A stretch of 64,000 nucleotides of DNA, from NCBI GenBank assembly GCA_045537915.1, contig JAZSQK010000046.1, forward strand, positions 1-64,000. The letters are read 5' to 3'. A program made the translations under genes and the position numbers. Shown one piece after another: positions 24,701 to 34,482 of the stretch. Origin of the DNA: SFWF01 sp045537915. GTDB taxonomy: Bacteria; Bacillota; Clostridia; Oscillospirales; Acutalibacteraceae. How positions within the stretch are numbered: position 1 is the first letter of the stretch; every line of letters begins with the position of its first letter. The notes under the pieces were generated by a model. It was not told where the DNA came from, searched no databases, and saw only the letters and a program-made list of their open reading frames with translations.

Positions 24701-25368
24701 TCAAGACGGTTGCCCGAATCCTTGAATGCCTCAAGCACTTCAAGTCTTTTAAGGATTCTTATTCTCTTTTGACCTGTAGCCGTTTCAAGTTCCTCACGAA
24801 GTTCCTTACAGGTAGCCTCAAGATCTATCTCAGCAAGAAGCTTTTTGATTGCCTCTGCGCCCATTTCAGCCTGGAAATCGTCCTCATAAAGCTCACGCAT
24901 ATCACGATACTGCTTTTCATTTAAAAGGGATTTCTTTTCAATGGGTGTGCTGCCCGAATCGGTAACTATATACTTGGAGAAGTAAAGAACCTGCTCGAGA
25001 GCCTTGGGAGAAATATCAAGGGCGAGTCCCATTCTTGACGGAATGGTCTTATAATACCAGATGTGAGAAACAGGAGCAGCAAGTTCGATGGTTCCCATAC
25101 GCTCACGTCTTACCTTTGCTCTGGTTACCTCAACGCCGCAGCGCTCACACACCTTACCCTTATAGCGTATTCTCTTGTACTTTCCGCAGTGGCATTCCCA
25201 GTCCTTCTGAGGTCCGAAAATTGCCTCGCAGAAAAGTCCTCCCTGTTCGGGTTTCAGTGTTCTGTAGTTAATGGTCTCGGGCTTTGTAACCTCGCCGTAA
25301 GACCAGCTTCTGATTTGCTCAGGAGAAGCCAGACCGATTTTTATAGATTCAAATTCAATATTTTCCAC
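21781..25368 (-). CDS. rpoC: RNA polymerase beta' subunit
   Basis: 1195 aa from a GTG at 25368 preceded by AGGAGG. An N-terminal zinc-binding segment (CHCGKYKRIRYKGKVCERCG), the catalytic NADFDGDQM loop with three Asp that bind Mg, a bridge/trigger region and a second cysteine set (CHSHHGVCIKCYG) are all present. The C-terminus is an acidic Glu-rich tail. It follows rpoB by 14 bases. Confidence 0.99.
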   Translation of the reverse strand: MENIEFESIKIGLASPEQIRSWSYGEVTKPETINYRTLKPEQGGLFCEAIFGPQKDWECHCGKYKRIRYKGKVCERCGVEVTRAKVRRERMGTIELAAPVSHIWYYKTIPSRMGLALDISPKALEQVLYFSKYIVTDSGSTPIEKKSLLNEKQYRDMRELYEDDFQAEMGAEAIKKLLAEIDLEATCKELREELETATGQKRIRILKRLEVLEAFKDSGNRLEWMILDVLPVIPPDLRPMVQLDGGRFATSDLNDLYRRVINRNNRLKRLLELGAPDIIVRNEKRMLQEAVDALIDNGRRGKAVTGPNNRALKSLSDMLKGKQGRFRQNLLGKRVDYSGRSVIVVGPELKMYQCGLPKEMALELFKPFVMKRLVETKAATNIKTARKMVERASGEIWDALEMVIKEHPVLLNRAPTLHRLGIQAFEPVLVEGKAIKLHPLVCTAYNADFDGDQMAVHVPLSAEAQAEARFLMLAANNLLKPSDGKPVAVPTQDMVLGSYYLTLVKADEPGANKVFKDTNEAIMAYNDGVVGLHAPIRVRFTKNGKSKLVWCTVGFILFNESIPQDLGFVNRNDEEHAFDLEITFSLKDPSKLKVESNDDIIQNKVGKKQLGKIVDACIAKHGTSEAAIVLDNIKATGFKFSTKGAITVAVSDAVIPPVKAELLDSAEKQIDKVTRNYNRGLISKEEKSRHVIEIWNKTSEDVGNALKDHLDEFNPIFMMADSGARGSMAQIRQLAGMRGLISNTAGKVIEVPIRDSYREGLNVQEYFISSRGARKGLADTALRTADSGYLTRRLVDVAQDVIIRDEDCNAEEGLVISAVMDGNHEIEKLSERLVGRYLLNDFVDETTGEVLVSKDKMMDPDDAKKICDTGVEKVTIRSILTCHSHHGVCIKCYGSNLATGKPVTVGEAVGIVAAQSIGEPGTQLTMRTFHTGGIASTEDITQGLPRVEELFEARRPKRCGLIAKIDGRVRIQEEKKSNVIVITDDENIREEKVIIPYGIRPLVSEGDYVKAGDLLIPGAKYPQDILEAQGPDAVQEYIIAEIQNAYRTQGVDINDKHIEVIIRQMMKKFVITDSGSTKLLQGVSYELAEVYEANEEIEARIAAGETELQPAQYNQTLLGITKASLATESFLSAASFQETTRVLTEAAIKGKVDPLFGLKENVIIGKLVPAGTGAKDIIDQEEEEEEEITFEAVAE

Positions 25369-25382
25369 TGTGTCCGTCCTCC

Positions 25383-28300
25383 TTAATTTTCATCTGCGAT
25401 ATCATCGATATCGGAATTGCTTTCTTCTACGATATCCTCGCCGTTTTCATCCTGAAGTCCGAATCCTGTAAAGTCATCCATAACAGGCTGACTATCGAAA
25501 TCGTCATTGAGGAATACAGGTGGAGCAAGTCCGAGGTCCTCGTCCTCCTCAAAGGTCTGTTTGAGGTCGATCTCCTCGTTATACTTATCAAGCACCTTAA
25601 CATCGAGTCCCAAAGACTGAAGCTCTTTTATCAAAACCTTAAAGGATTCAGGTACGCCGGGTTTTGGAACATTCTGACCCTTAACGATTGCCTCATAGGT
25701 CTTGACACGGCCGACAACGTCGTCCGACTTGACGGTAAGGATCTCCTGAAGGGTGTATGCTGCGCCGTAAGCCTCAAGTGCCCAAACTTCCATTTCTCCG
25801 AAACGCTGTCCGCCGAACTGGGCTTTACCGCCGAGCGGCTGCTGGGTTACGAGGGAGTAAGGTCCTGTAGAACGGGCGTGAATCTTATCGTCAACAAGGT
25901 GATGAAGCTTGAGATAATACATATATCCGACCGTAACGGGATTATCAAAGGGTTCTCCCGTACGTCCGTCAAAGAGCTGTGTCTTACCGTCTTCTCTGAT
26001 ACCCGCCATCTTAAGACATTCTCTTATATCCGCCTCGTGTGCGCCGTCAAAGACCGGTGTGGCAATATGCCAACCAAGCGCTTTACAAGCATAACCGAGG
26101 TTTACCTCAAGTACCTGTCCGATATTCATTCGGGAAGGAACACCGAGGGGGTTGAGAACGATATCAAGCGGAGTACCGTCGGGCAGATAAGGCATATCCT
26201 CACTCGGAAGAATTCTGGATACAACGCCCTTATTTCCGTGACGTCCTGCCATCTTATCTCCGACAGAAATCTTACGCTTCTGAGCAATATAGCAACGTAC
26301 AACAAGATTTACACCGGGAGAAAGCTCGGAGGAATTCTCTCTCGAGAACACCTTAATATCAACGATGGTGCCGTATTCACCGTGGGGAACACGCAGAGAA
26401 GTATCTCTAACCTCTCTTGCCTTTTCTCCGAAGATTGCTCTAAGAAGTCTTTCTTCTGCAGTAAGCTCGGTTTCTCCCTTGGGTGTTACCTTACCTACAA
26501 GAATATCTCCTGCAACTACCTCGGCACCGATGCGGATAATACCACGCTCGTCAAGATCCTTAAGTGCATCCTCACCAACGTTGGGGATATCTCTTGTAAT
26601 CTCTTCGGGTCCAAGCTTTGTATCTCTGGCTTCGATTTCATACTCTTCAATATGGATAGAGGTATACATATCCTCTCTTACCAGTTTTTCATTGATGAGA
26701 ACAGCGTCCTCGTAGTTATAGCCTTCCCAGGTCATAAATCCGATAAGAGCGTTACGTCCGAGAGAGATTTCGCCCTTGTCTGTTGCGGGACCGTCGGCAA
26801 TAACCTCTCTCTCCTCAACCTTCTGACCTACTTCAACTATAGGTCTCTGGTTGATACAGGTGCCGTGGTTAGAGCGGAGGAACTTGATAAGCTCATACTC
26901 ATCAACCTCGCCGTTCTTGGCACGGATAACTATCTTATTTGCATCGGCAGCTACAACGGTTCCCGCACGTTTAGCAAGAACTACTACGCCCGAGTCAACT
27001 GCAGCCTTATACTCGATACCTGTGCCGACAAAGGGAGCCTCTGTAACAAGAAGCGGAACTGCCTGCTTCTGCATGTTTGATCCCATGAGTGCACGGTTGG
27101 TATCGTCGTTCTCAAGGAAGGGTATCATTGCGGTTGCAACCGATACGACCATCTTGGGAGATACGTCCATATAATCTACATTTGAAGGATCGGTCTCGAT
27201 AAAGTCATCAAGGTGACGTGCATTGACCTTTGTACGCATAAACTTGCCGTCCTTGTCGAGCGGCTCGTTTGCCTGAGCAATGATATACTCATCCTCTTCG
27301 TCTGCAGTCATATATACAACATCATCAAGCACCTTGCCTGTAGCCTTGTCGACCTTGCGCAGAGGAGCCTCAATAAAGCCGTACTCATTTATCTTTGCAA
27401 AGGTTGCAAGATAAGAGATAAGTCCGATGTTAGGACCTTCGGGAGTTTCGATAGGACACATTCTTCCGTAATGGGTGTAGTGAACGTCACGAACCTCGAA
27501 GGATGCACGGTCACGGGAAAGTCCTCCGGGGCCGAGGGCAGAAAGCCTACGCTTATGGGTAAGCTCTGAAAGCGGGTTGGTCTGGTCCATAAACTGAGAA
27601 AGGGGTGATGAACCAAAGAATTCCTTAATAGCGGCAACAACAGGTCTTATATTGATAAGCGACTGAGGTGTAGCTGCATCAGCATCTGACGACTGAATAG
27701 CCATTTTTTCTCTGACAACCCTCTCCATACGGGAAAGACCAATTCTAAACTGGTTCTGGAGAAGCTCTCCGACCGAGCGGATACGACGGTTGCCCAAATG
27801 GTCGATATCGTCGGTAGAGCCTATTTCGTAAGGAAGGTTGATGAAATAGTTAACAGTTGCGAGAATATCGTCAACCGTAATATGCTTGGGAATAAGAGCG
27901 ATAAGATTTGCCTTGATAGCTTCCTTTACATCCTCTTCGGTCTCATTGTTCTCAAGGATCTCCTTTAAAACGGCAAAGGAAACATTTTCGTTTACTCCGA
28001 GCTCTTTAGCATCGAAGGAAACAAAATTAGCAATATCAACCATACCGTTAGTGAGTATTTTAAGCTCTCTTACGGTTCCGTCTAAATCCTCATACTTTAC
28101 ATAAGCCTCGCTGACACCCTTGTTTTCAAGCTCGACTGCGGTCTGCTTGGAAATAACGGTATCGGGAGTAGCGATTATCTCGCCGGTCATAGGATCTACA
28201 ATCGGGCGGGAAAGAACCTTGCCGGTAAGTCTGCCGACAAGTCCCAGCTTTTTATTGTACTTATAGCGTCCAACCCTTGAAAGATCATATCTGTGATCGT

Positions 28301-29096
28301 CAAAGAAGAGCTGTGCCAGATAGTTCTGTGCTCCGTCAACCGTAGCAGGCTCACCCGGACGAAGCTTTTTATATACTTCAATAAGAGCGTCCTCTGTGTT
28401 GGCTGTAGCGTCCTTATCAAGAGTAACTGCCAAACGCTCCTCTTCTCCGAGGCACTGTCTGATCTGCTCGTTGGAAGAAAGACCGAGCGCTCTGACAAAG
28501 GTAGTCAGAGGAAGCTTTCTGTTCTTATCAATTCTTACATAAAGAACATCGTTAAGGTCGGTCTCATATTCAAGCCAGGCGCCTCTATTGGGTATGACAG
28601 TAGCAGAGAAGAGCTTTTTACCTGTCTTCTCCTCTATTTTCAGTCCGTAATAAGCACCGGGGGAACGAACAAGCTGTGATACTATAGCACGTTCCGCACC
28701 GTTAATAACAAATGTTCCGGACTTGGTCATTATCGGAAAATCGCCAAGGAAGACTTCGCTTTCTTTGATTTCTCCGGTCTCGTTGTTTAAAAGACGAGTC
28801 CTGACACGCAGCGGAGCAGCGTATGTTGTATCCCTCGCCTTACACTCCGTAACGTCATACTTCGGCTTTTCATCGAGTCTGTAATCGATGAAATCAAGCA
28901 CAAGATTACCGGTGTAGTCGGTAATGGAGGACATATCTTCGAAAACCTCTTTAAGTCCTTCCTCTACAAACCACTTATACGAGTCCTTCTGAATTTCAAT
29001 GAGGTTGGGCATATCAATAACTTCATTGATCTTCGAAAAGCTCATACGGGTGTTCTTTCCGAACTGTACCGGTCTTACCATTGCTTCAGACGCCAT
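25383..29096 (-). CDS. rpoB: RNA polymerase beta subunit
   Basis: 1237 aa, full length. The rifampicin pocket reads GSSPLSQFMDQTNPLSELTH then KRRLSALGPGG; the key Asp, His and Ser are wild type, but the residue usually Gln after GSS is Pro. An acidic C-terminal tail is present. A perfect consensus promoter (29233-29261) and a 130-base leader precede it. The ribosomal rplK-A-J-L genes that often lie upstream are absent; ftsH is there instead. Confidence 0.99.
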   Translation of the reverse strand: MASEAMVRPVQFGKNTRMSFSKINEVIDMPNLIEIQKDSYKWFVEEGLKEVFEDMSSITDYTGNLVLDFIDYRLDEKPKYDVTECKARDTTYAAPLRVRTRLLNNETGEIKESEVFLGDFPIMTKSGTFVINGAERAIVSQLVRSPGAYYGLKIEEKTGKKLFSATVIPNRGAWLEYETDLNDVLYVRIDKNRKLPLTTFVRALGLSSNEQIRQCLGEEERLAVTLDKDATANTEDALIEVYKKLRPGEPATVDGAQNYLAQLFFDDHRYDLSRVGRYKYNKKLGLVGRLTGKVLSRPIVDPMTGEIIATPDTVISKQTAVELENKGVSEAYVKYEDLDGTVRELKILTNGMVDIANFVSFDAKELGVNENVSFAVLKEILENNETEEDVKEAIKANLIALIPKHITVDDILATVNYFINLPYEIGSTDDIDHLGNRRIRSVGELLQNQFRIGLSRMERVVREKMAIQSSDADAATPQSLINIRPVVAAIKEFFGSSPLSQFMDQTNPLSELTHKRRLSALGPGGLSRDRASFEVRDVHYTHYGRMCPIETPEGPNIGLISYLATFAKINEYGFIEAPLRKVDKATGKVLDDVVYMTADEEDEYIIAQANEPLDKDGKFMRTKVNARHLDDFIETDPSNVDYMDVSPKMVVSVATAMIPFLENDDTNRALMGSNMQKQAVPLLVTEAPFVGTGIEYKAAVDSGVVVLAKRAGTVVAADANKIVIRAKNGEVDEYELIKFLRSNHGTCINQRPIVEVGQKVEEREVIADGPATDKGEISLGRNALIGFMTWEGYNYEDAVLINEKLVREDMYTSIHIEEYEIEARDTKLGPEEITRDIPNVGEDALKDLDERGIIRIGAEVVAGDILVGKVTPKGETELTAEERLLRAIFGEKAREVRDTSLRVPHGEYGTIVDIKVFSRENSSELSPGVNLVVRCYIAQKRKISVGDKMAGRHGNKGVVSRILPSEDMPYLPDGTPLDIVLNPLGVPSRMNIGQVLEVNLGYACKALGWHIATPVFDGAHEADIRECLKMAGIREDGKTQLFDGRTGEPFDNPVTVGYMYYLKLHHLVDDKIHARSTGPYSLVTQQPLGGKAQFGGQRFGEMEVWALEAYGAAYTLQEILTVKSDDVVGRVKTYEAIVKGQNVPKPGVPESFKVLIKELQSLGLDVKVLDKYNEEIDLKQTFEEDEDLGLAPPVFLNDDFDSQPVMDDFTGFGLQDENGEDIVEESNSDIDDIADEN

Positions 29097-29232
29097 AAGC
29101 TTTAATCACTCCTTATTTATTATGCACCCCAAAAAAGATGCTCAAACTGACGGTCAAACAGGCTTTTCTTTACAGCCTTTAGGTCAAAAAAGGGCAAAAT
29201 AAGCCATATTGACCCAGTATCAGTAATTTTAG

Positions 29233-29261
29233 ATTATACAAGAAACTTTTCGGCTTGTCAA
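29233..29261 (-). promoter_or_regulatory. Promoter of rpoBC
   Basis: Perfect consensus TTGACA (29261-29256), 17-base spacer, TATAAT (29238-29233) on the minus strand. The leader to 29096 carries two small hairpins (AGGCT/AGCCT and GCATC/GGTGC). Confidence 0.92.
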
Positions 29262-29300
29262 TAGTTAAATTCAAAAATCTTCCATTTTTTTAAAATATAA

Positions 29301-29337
29301 AAAAATACGGTCAATGCAGAGTCCTGCACTGACCGTA
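29301..29337 (-). terminator. Terminator after ftsH
   Basis: 14-bp stem (29306-29319 with 29324-29337, one mismatch) followed by T7 on the minus strand, directly after the ftsH stop. It ends the seven-gene rnj-to-ftsH run. Confidence 0.93.
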
Positions 29338-29344
29338 AATCATA

Positions 29345-31210
29345 CTATTCTTCTATTTGCTTTGTTTCCATTATCTCTCTGAACTCATCGCCCGAGATTT
29401 TTTCCTTTGTAAACAATATACGGGCAACCTCATTGAGCTTATCCATATTTGCCCTTAGTATATCCAAAGCCTTTTCATACTGCTTCATTACTATAGACTC
29501 AATCTCTTCATCTATCATAGCAGCGATCTTATCCGAGTAATTGGGGGTAGACGAAAAATCTCTTCCGAGGAACACCTCGTTATTATCATTTCCGTATACA
29601 ACCAGACCGAGATTGTCGCTCATGCCGTATTTGGTAACCATCTTACGAGCAATATCGGTAGCCCTCTGCATATCGTTTGATGCTCCTGTACAGATATCGT
29701 CCTGTGTGAGCTGCTCTGCCGCACGTCCGCCGAGCAAGGAGCATATCTGCTCTGTAAGCTGATTTCTAGAGGTGTGTCCCTTTTCTTCGACAGGCAAATA
29801 CATTGTGTATCCTGCCGCCATTCCTCTCGGAATGATAGATATCTGGTGTACGGGATCCTGTGTGGGAAGGAAGTAGGAAACTATAGCGTGACCTGCCTCG
29901 TGATAGGAGGTTATCATCTTATCCTTATCCTTGAGAACGTGAGATTTTTTCTCGGTTCCCATAACAACCTTGATTGTAGCCTCCTCGATCTGAGGCTGTG
30001 TTATTGCCTTAAGACCGTAACGGGCAGCAAGTAAAGCCGCCTCATTAAGAAGGTTTGCAAGGTCTGCTCCTGTAAAGCCTGAGGTTGAATGGGCTATGTC
30101 CTTAAGATTTACATCGGGAGCCAGGGGCTTTCCTCTTGCGTGAACCTTAAGGATGTCCTCTCTGCCCTTCGCATCAGGATAGTTTACGGTTATCTGACGG
30201 TCAAATCTGCCCGGACGAAGCAGAGCTCTGTCGAGAATGTCGGGGCGGTTTGTTGCCGCCATTACTATAACACCTGCGTTATCCGCAAAGCCGTCCATTT
30301 CAACAAGCAGCTGGTTGAGGGTCTGCTCCCTCTCGTCGTGACCGCCGCCGAGACCTGCGCCTCTCTGACGGCCGACTGCATCTATCTCATCTATGAACAC
30401 TATCGAGGGGGCGTTCTTTTTTGCCTCATCGAAGAGATCTCTTACACGGGATGCGCCGACACCGACAAACATCTCAACAAAATCCGAACCGGATATTGAG
30501 AAGAAAGGAACTCCAGCCTCTCCTGCCACTGCTTTTGCAAGAAGGGTTTTACCTGTTCCGGGAGGGCCGACAAGAAGCACGCCCTTTGGAATCTTTGCGC
30601 CGAGCTCGTTAAATCTCTTGGGGTCCTTTAAGAAATCAACCACCTCAACAAGCTCGGTCTTTTCCTCGTCAGCACCCGCAACATCGGCAAATGTTGTTTT
30701 CTTCTTGGGGTCTGCCTTTCTGACCTTTGCTTTGCCGAAGCTCATGGTCTTATCCATTCCCATAGAGCCACTCATTTTTCTAGACAAAATTATCCAGAAC
30801 ACAGCAAGAACACCAATCATCAACACAGTGGGAACAAGGCTCATAAGCCAGGAGGCCTCTCCCCCGCTCTTGTAATCCATCTTGATCATAAGATCGGGAT
30901 TTTCCTGTCTGTACCTGTCGTTATTCTCCATAACAATCTCGTTGACATCGTTATAGAAAATATTGGGGTCGGCAACATTGTATCGGTAGGTCTTGCCGTC
31001 CTCTCTCTTTGTGTATTTCAGTTCTCCGCTGTAGAGATTGAGATGATACTCGGAAATCTCGTTATTCTCGAACATTTCGATTATCTCATAATACTTTACC
31101 TTTGCAACCTGCTTTGTGCTGAAGGAAACCATAACAACGGCAATTATAAGTATAATCGGAATTCCGAGATACAGCAGTACATTGCGCACATTTTTATTCA
31201 ATTTATGCAC
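29345..31210 (-). CDS. ftsH: ATP-dependent zinc metalloprotease FtsH
   Basis: 621-aa membrane AAA+ protease that degrades membrane and regulatory proteins. Two N-terminal transmembrane helices (about 11-30 and 119-141) bracket an extracytoplasmic domain; Walker A VGPPGTGKT, Walker B IVFIDEID, the SRH with NRPDILDRALLRPGRFD, and the zinc site HEAGH follow. Last gene of the run, 8 bases after hpt. Confidence 0.98.
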   Translation of the reverse strand: MHKLNKNVRNVLLYLGIPIILIIAVVMVSFSTKQVAKVKYYEIIEMFENNEISEYHLNLYSGELKYTKREDGKTYRYNVADPNIFYNDVNEIVMENNDRYRQENPDLMIKMDYKSGGEASWLMSLVPTVLMIGVLAVFWIILSRKMSGSMGMDKTMSFGKAKVRKADPKKKTTFADVAGADEEKTELVEVVDFLKDPKRFNELGAKIPKGVLLVGPPGTGKTLLAKAVAGEAGVPFFSISGSDFVEMFVGVGASRVRDLFDEAKKNAPSIVFIDEIDAVGRQRGAGLGGGHDEREQTLNQLLVEMDGFADNAGVIVMAATNRPDILDRALLRPGRFDRQITVNYPDAKGREDILKVHARGKPLAPDVNLKDIAHSTSGFTGADLANLLNEAALLAARYGLKAITQPQIEEATIKVVMGTEKKSHVLKDKDKMITSYHEAGHAIVSYFLPTQDPVHQISIIPRGMAAGYTMYLPVEEKGHTSRNQLTEQICSLLGGRAAEQLTQDDICTGASNDMQRATDIARKMVTKYGMSDNLGLVVYGNDNNEVFLGRDFSSTPNYSDKIAAMIDEEIESIVMKQYEKALDILRANMDKLNEVARILFTKEKISGDEFREIMETKQIEE

Positions 31211-31218
31211 GTCCTTTC

Positions 31219-31767
31219 TTATTCGTTAGCGTACACCTTCGGAGCGAGAACTCCGAGATAGGGTAGATTTCGGTATTTTTCATCATAGTCAAGACCGTAA
31301 CCGACAACAAAGGCATCTGGAATCAGGGCTCCCACATAGTCGGCCTTTATATCTGCACGGCGTCTATCAGGCTTGTCGAGAAATGTGCATATCCTAAAAC
31401 TTGCAGGTTTTCTTAACATCAGCATTTCACGCAGATTTGAAAGTGTCACTCCCGAGTCGAGAATGTCCTCAACTACAAGTATATCATAACCCGAAAGATC
31501 TATGTTCAGGTCCTTGATAATTTTTACAGAGCCCGAGCTTTCGGTTGACGAGCCGTAGGAGGATACCGCCATAAAATCTATTTTACAGTGCACCTTTATT
31601 TCTCTGAGCAGGTCTGCCATAAACATAATAGAGCCTTTGAGAACACTTACTACAAGCAAATTCTTGCCCTTATAATCCTCGGTTATCTGTTTGCCGAGCC
31701 TTTTGACTATCTGACTGATTTGTTCCTCTGAAAGTAAAACTTCAGAAATATCTGATCTGTCGATCAT
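31219..31767 (-). CDS. hpt: Hypoxanthine phosphoribosyltransferase
   Basis: 182 aa, purine salvage. PRPP-binding motif VVEDILDSGVTL at about 98-109 and the family motifs VVSVLKGSIMFMADL and DFMAVSSYG are clear. It lies between tilS and ftsH, the conserved Firmicutes order. Confidence 0.97.
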   Translation of the reverse strand: MIDRSDISEVLLSEEQISQIVKRLGKQITEDYKGKNLLVVSVLKGSIMFMADLLREIKVHCKIDFMAVSSYGSSTESSGSVKIIKDLNIDLSGYDILVVEDILDSGVTLSNLREMLMLRKPASFRICTFLDKPDRRRADIKADYVGALIPDAFVVGYGLDYDEKYRNLPYLGVLAPKVYANE

Positions 31768-31793
31768 TTTTAACTTCCCCCGAAATCCTTTTT

Positions 31794-33089
31794 TTATTGA
31801 TTATATTTTTCTGCTTCAAAACGGGCAAACCGTCTTGTTTTTTTATTTACCGCAACACGCTCGGCTACGCCGACCGAATATATCCAGACGACGCCCTCAT
31901 CATCTGCCGCAACCGGAAGGTTTTCCCTATCCTGTTCGGGAATTTTAAGCTCGTTATACAGCTTTTTAAGACTTTTTGTGCAATTTCTGCCCGAAAGCCT
32001 TATCTTATCCCCTTCCTGTCTGGTTCTCACCTTCAGACTGCCTACTATTCTATCACAGTCAATTGTGTTTTTTAATAACAAATTGTAAACAATGTTATCA
32101 TTTTCCATCTTGCCGTAGACTATCTCGGTTTGATACCGAGCAACGATTTTCTCTTTTTCTTCGGCTATTTTGAAAAGGCCATCCTTCTTTTCGGCATACA
32201 TATTAAAAGGAAGACTTATCTTTCCCCCGTTTATCGCTGTCTCGTACATTCTGACTGTGTGAAGACTGTCGGGCATAAAGCCGCTTTTTTCAGAGTAGTA
32301 TCTTGCAAGAACACGCTTTGCAACGGCAGGGTGTTGGTCGCAAAGAAGCTCGCAGTCGATTGCATCCAGTTTTTGCACTATGCAATATATCTTTGCCGCC
32401 ATTCTGTCAAGGAAATCTGCATCCTCACGAAGATTTGCGCTCCCGTTCATAACCGTTTGCTCTGCCGAAGGGTTAAGCTTTTTAAGCTGAGGAATGATAT
32501 TATGACGAATAAAATTTCGTGAATAATCATCCGACAGGTTAGTGGAGTCGGTCACAAACCCGATATTTCTTTCTTTTAGAAAGGCTTCAACTTCCTCTCG
32601 GCTACAGTCTATAAGCGGTCTTACAATATTATCCCTTACCGGCGGTATGCCTGTGAGACCTTTAATTCCACTTCCTCTTACTAGGTTATAAATTACCGTT
32701 TCAAGATTATCACTCATTGTATGGGCGGTTGCAACGACGCCCTTTGAATGTTTTTTATAAAGCTCATAGCGCACATTTCTGGCGCAAAGCTCTATGCTCT
32801 CTCCCCTCGCCTTTGCTATTTCCTTAATGTTCTCTCTGCAGACGGTAAGAGGAATATTATAACGCTTACAAAGCTCCCGAACGAAGCTTTCATCCCTATC
32901 CGCTTCCTCTGACCTCAACATATGGTTAAGATGAAAGGCCGAAAGGGTTATTTTAAGTTCCTCTTTAAGCTCGATAAGAGCTACCAGCAAGGCGACCGAA
33001 TCGGCTCCTCCCGAAAGGGCTACAGTTACATCATTAGAGAGGGAGAGCATATCATATTTGATTATTGTTTTTCTAATCTTATCAAGCAT
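31794..33089 (-). CDS. tilS: tRNA(Ile)-lysidine synthase
   Basis: 431 aa. Modifies C34 of the tRNA-Ile CAU anticodon to lysidine using ATP and lysine. PP-loop SGGADSV near residue 26 and the N-type ATPase region are followed by a C-terminal substrate-binding domain (LKVRTRQEGDKIRLSGRN). Its ATG directly follows the dnaB stop codon. Confidence 0.96.
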   Translation of the reverse strand: MLDKIRKTIIKYDMLSLSNDVTVALSGGADSVALLVALIELKEELKITLSAFHLNHMLRSEEADRDESFVRELCKRYNIPLTVCRENIKEIAKARGESIELCARNVRYELYKKHSKGVVATAHTMSDNLETVIYNLVRGSGIKGLTGIPPVRDNIVRPLIDCSREEVEAFLKERNIGFVTDSTNLSDDYSRNFIRHNIIPQLKKLNPSAEQTVMNGSANLREDADFLDRMAAKIYCIVQKLDAIDCELLCDQHPAVAKRVLARYYSEKSGFMPDSLHTVRMYETAINGGKISLPFNMYAEKKDGLFKIAEEKEKIVARYQTEIVYGKMENDNIVYNLLLKNTIDCDRIVGSLKVRTRQEGDKIRLSGRNCTKSLKKLYNELKIPEQDRENLPVAADDEGVVWIYSVGVAERVAVNKKTRRFARFEAEKYNQ

Positions 33090-34463
33090 TTATCTAAACA
33101 CATCCTGAGAAGCAAAACGGGTGTATTTTCCGTCCCAATGAAGCTCAACCGTATCAACACTTCCGTGGCGGTTTTTGGCAACGATTATTTCAGCCTTATT
33201 AGGATCTCCCTTTTCTTCATCGGTCTTTTCATTGTCATAGTATACCTCTCGGTAAATGAAAAGAACTATATCTGCATCCTGCTCGATAGAACCCGATTCA
33301 CGAAGGTCGGAAAGGGCAGGTTTGTGAGATTTGCCCTTGGTTTCGGTTCCACGGGAAAGCTGTGCGCAACAAAGCACAGGCACCCTCAGCTCTTTTGCCA
33401 GACTCTTAAGGCTTCCTGTTATCTCCTGTACCTCTTGTACACGGTTTTCTGTCTTTCGTGAAGAGCGCATAAGACCAAGGTAATCTATTACAACAAGGTC
33501 TACCTTCTTCATACGGAGAAGCTTTGCCTTCATCTGCTGAACCGTTATGCCTGAAGTTTCGTCAAAGTAAATCTCTGCGTCAGACAGGTTTTTACCCGCC
33601 TGAGCAAGTCTTGTCCACTCATCTGCCGTAAGTTCTCCGGTGCGGAGTTTCTGGCTCTCGATGGACGCCTCGTTTGAAAGCATTCTTTGTGCCAACTGAT
33701 CTCTGGTCATTTCTAGGGAGAAAAAGCAGACAGTCTTTTTAGAATTTACCGCAACATTTCTCGCAATGTTGAGAGCAAAAGAGGTTTTACCCATACCAGG
33801 ACGGGCACCGAGTATAATAAGGTCGGATTTATTGAGTCCGGTTGTGACCTTATCAAGCGCCGAAATACCTGTGGGTATACCGATATAGTCCTCTCGTGTT
33901 TCGGGATCTGCCATCTTTGTAAGGCGGGAATATGTTTCATCCTCGATTACCGACTTGATGTGGGTAAGTCCCGAGCTTTCTCTTCCCTGTCGAATATTGT
34001 ATATAGACTGCTCGGCACGGTCGAGAAGATTTGAGGTGTCAAGGAGGTTTTCGTTAACATCCTTGATTATGCCCTCTGCCGCCATAAGCAGAGAACGGGC
34101 ATAAAATCTCTCACGGATTATGGCTACATAGGTCATTACATTGGCCGAAGTCGGAACCATCTTCGCAAGTTGAGTGAGATAGTTTTTCCATCCCGCCTCA
34201 TCGTATGTAGTATTTGATTTTAACTGCTCGAGAAGCGAAATAAAGTCGATAGCCTTGCCGCCGAGCTCAAGCATTGTGGTAAGGGTTCTGTATATCTCCT
34301 TATGATGAGCAAGATAAAAATACTCAATTTTCATCTGCGAGGCAATAAGGTTAAGGCATTCGGGATCGATTATTATCGAGCCTAATACCGCCTGTTCTGC
34401 CTCTATTGAGTAGGGCAGATTAAGATTGCCAGAGTCAATCAAAAAATCAGTTTCAGGATTCAT
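33090..34463 (-). CDS. dnaB: Replicative DNA helicase
   Basis: 457 aa. An N-terminal primase-interacting domain, then a RecA-like motor with Walker A GARPGMGKTS and Walker B VDLVVIDYLGLM. I take the ATG at 34463, nine bases after AAGGG; the ATG three codons upstream overlaps that ribosome site. No intein. Follows rplI, as in Bacillus. Confidence 0.97.
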   Translation of the reverse strand: MNPETDFLIDSGNLNLPYSIEAEQAVLGSIIIDPECLNLIASQMKIEYFYLAHHKEIYRTLTTMLELGGKAIDFISLLEQLKSNTTYDEAGWKNYLTQLAKMVPTSANVMTYVAIIRERFYARSLLMAAEGIIKDVNENLLDTSNLLDRAEQSIYNIRQGRESSGLTHIKSVIEDETYSRLTKMADPETREDYIGIPTGISALDKVTTGLNKSDLIILGARPGMGKTSFALNIARNVAVNSKKTVCFFSLEMTRDQLAQRMLSNEASIESQKLRTGELTADEWTRLAQAGKNLSDAEIYFDETSGITVQQMKAKLLRMKKVDLVVIDYLGLMRSSRKTENRVQEVQEITGSLKSLAKELRVPVLCCAQLSRGTETKGKSHKPALSDLRESGSIEQDADIVLFIYREVYYDNEKTDEEKGDPNKAEIIVAKNRHGSVDTVELHWDGKYTRFASQDVFR

Positions 34464-34482
34464 TTTTAACATCCCTTCATTA

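Noticed and set aside
25878..27080. Open 400-codon frame opposite rpoB
   Set aside because: Antisense shadow of the RNA polymerase beta gene, without ribosome site or recognisable domains.
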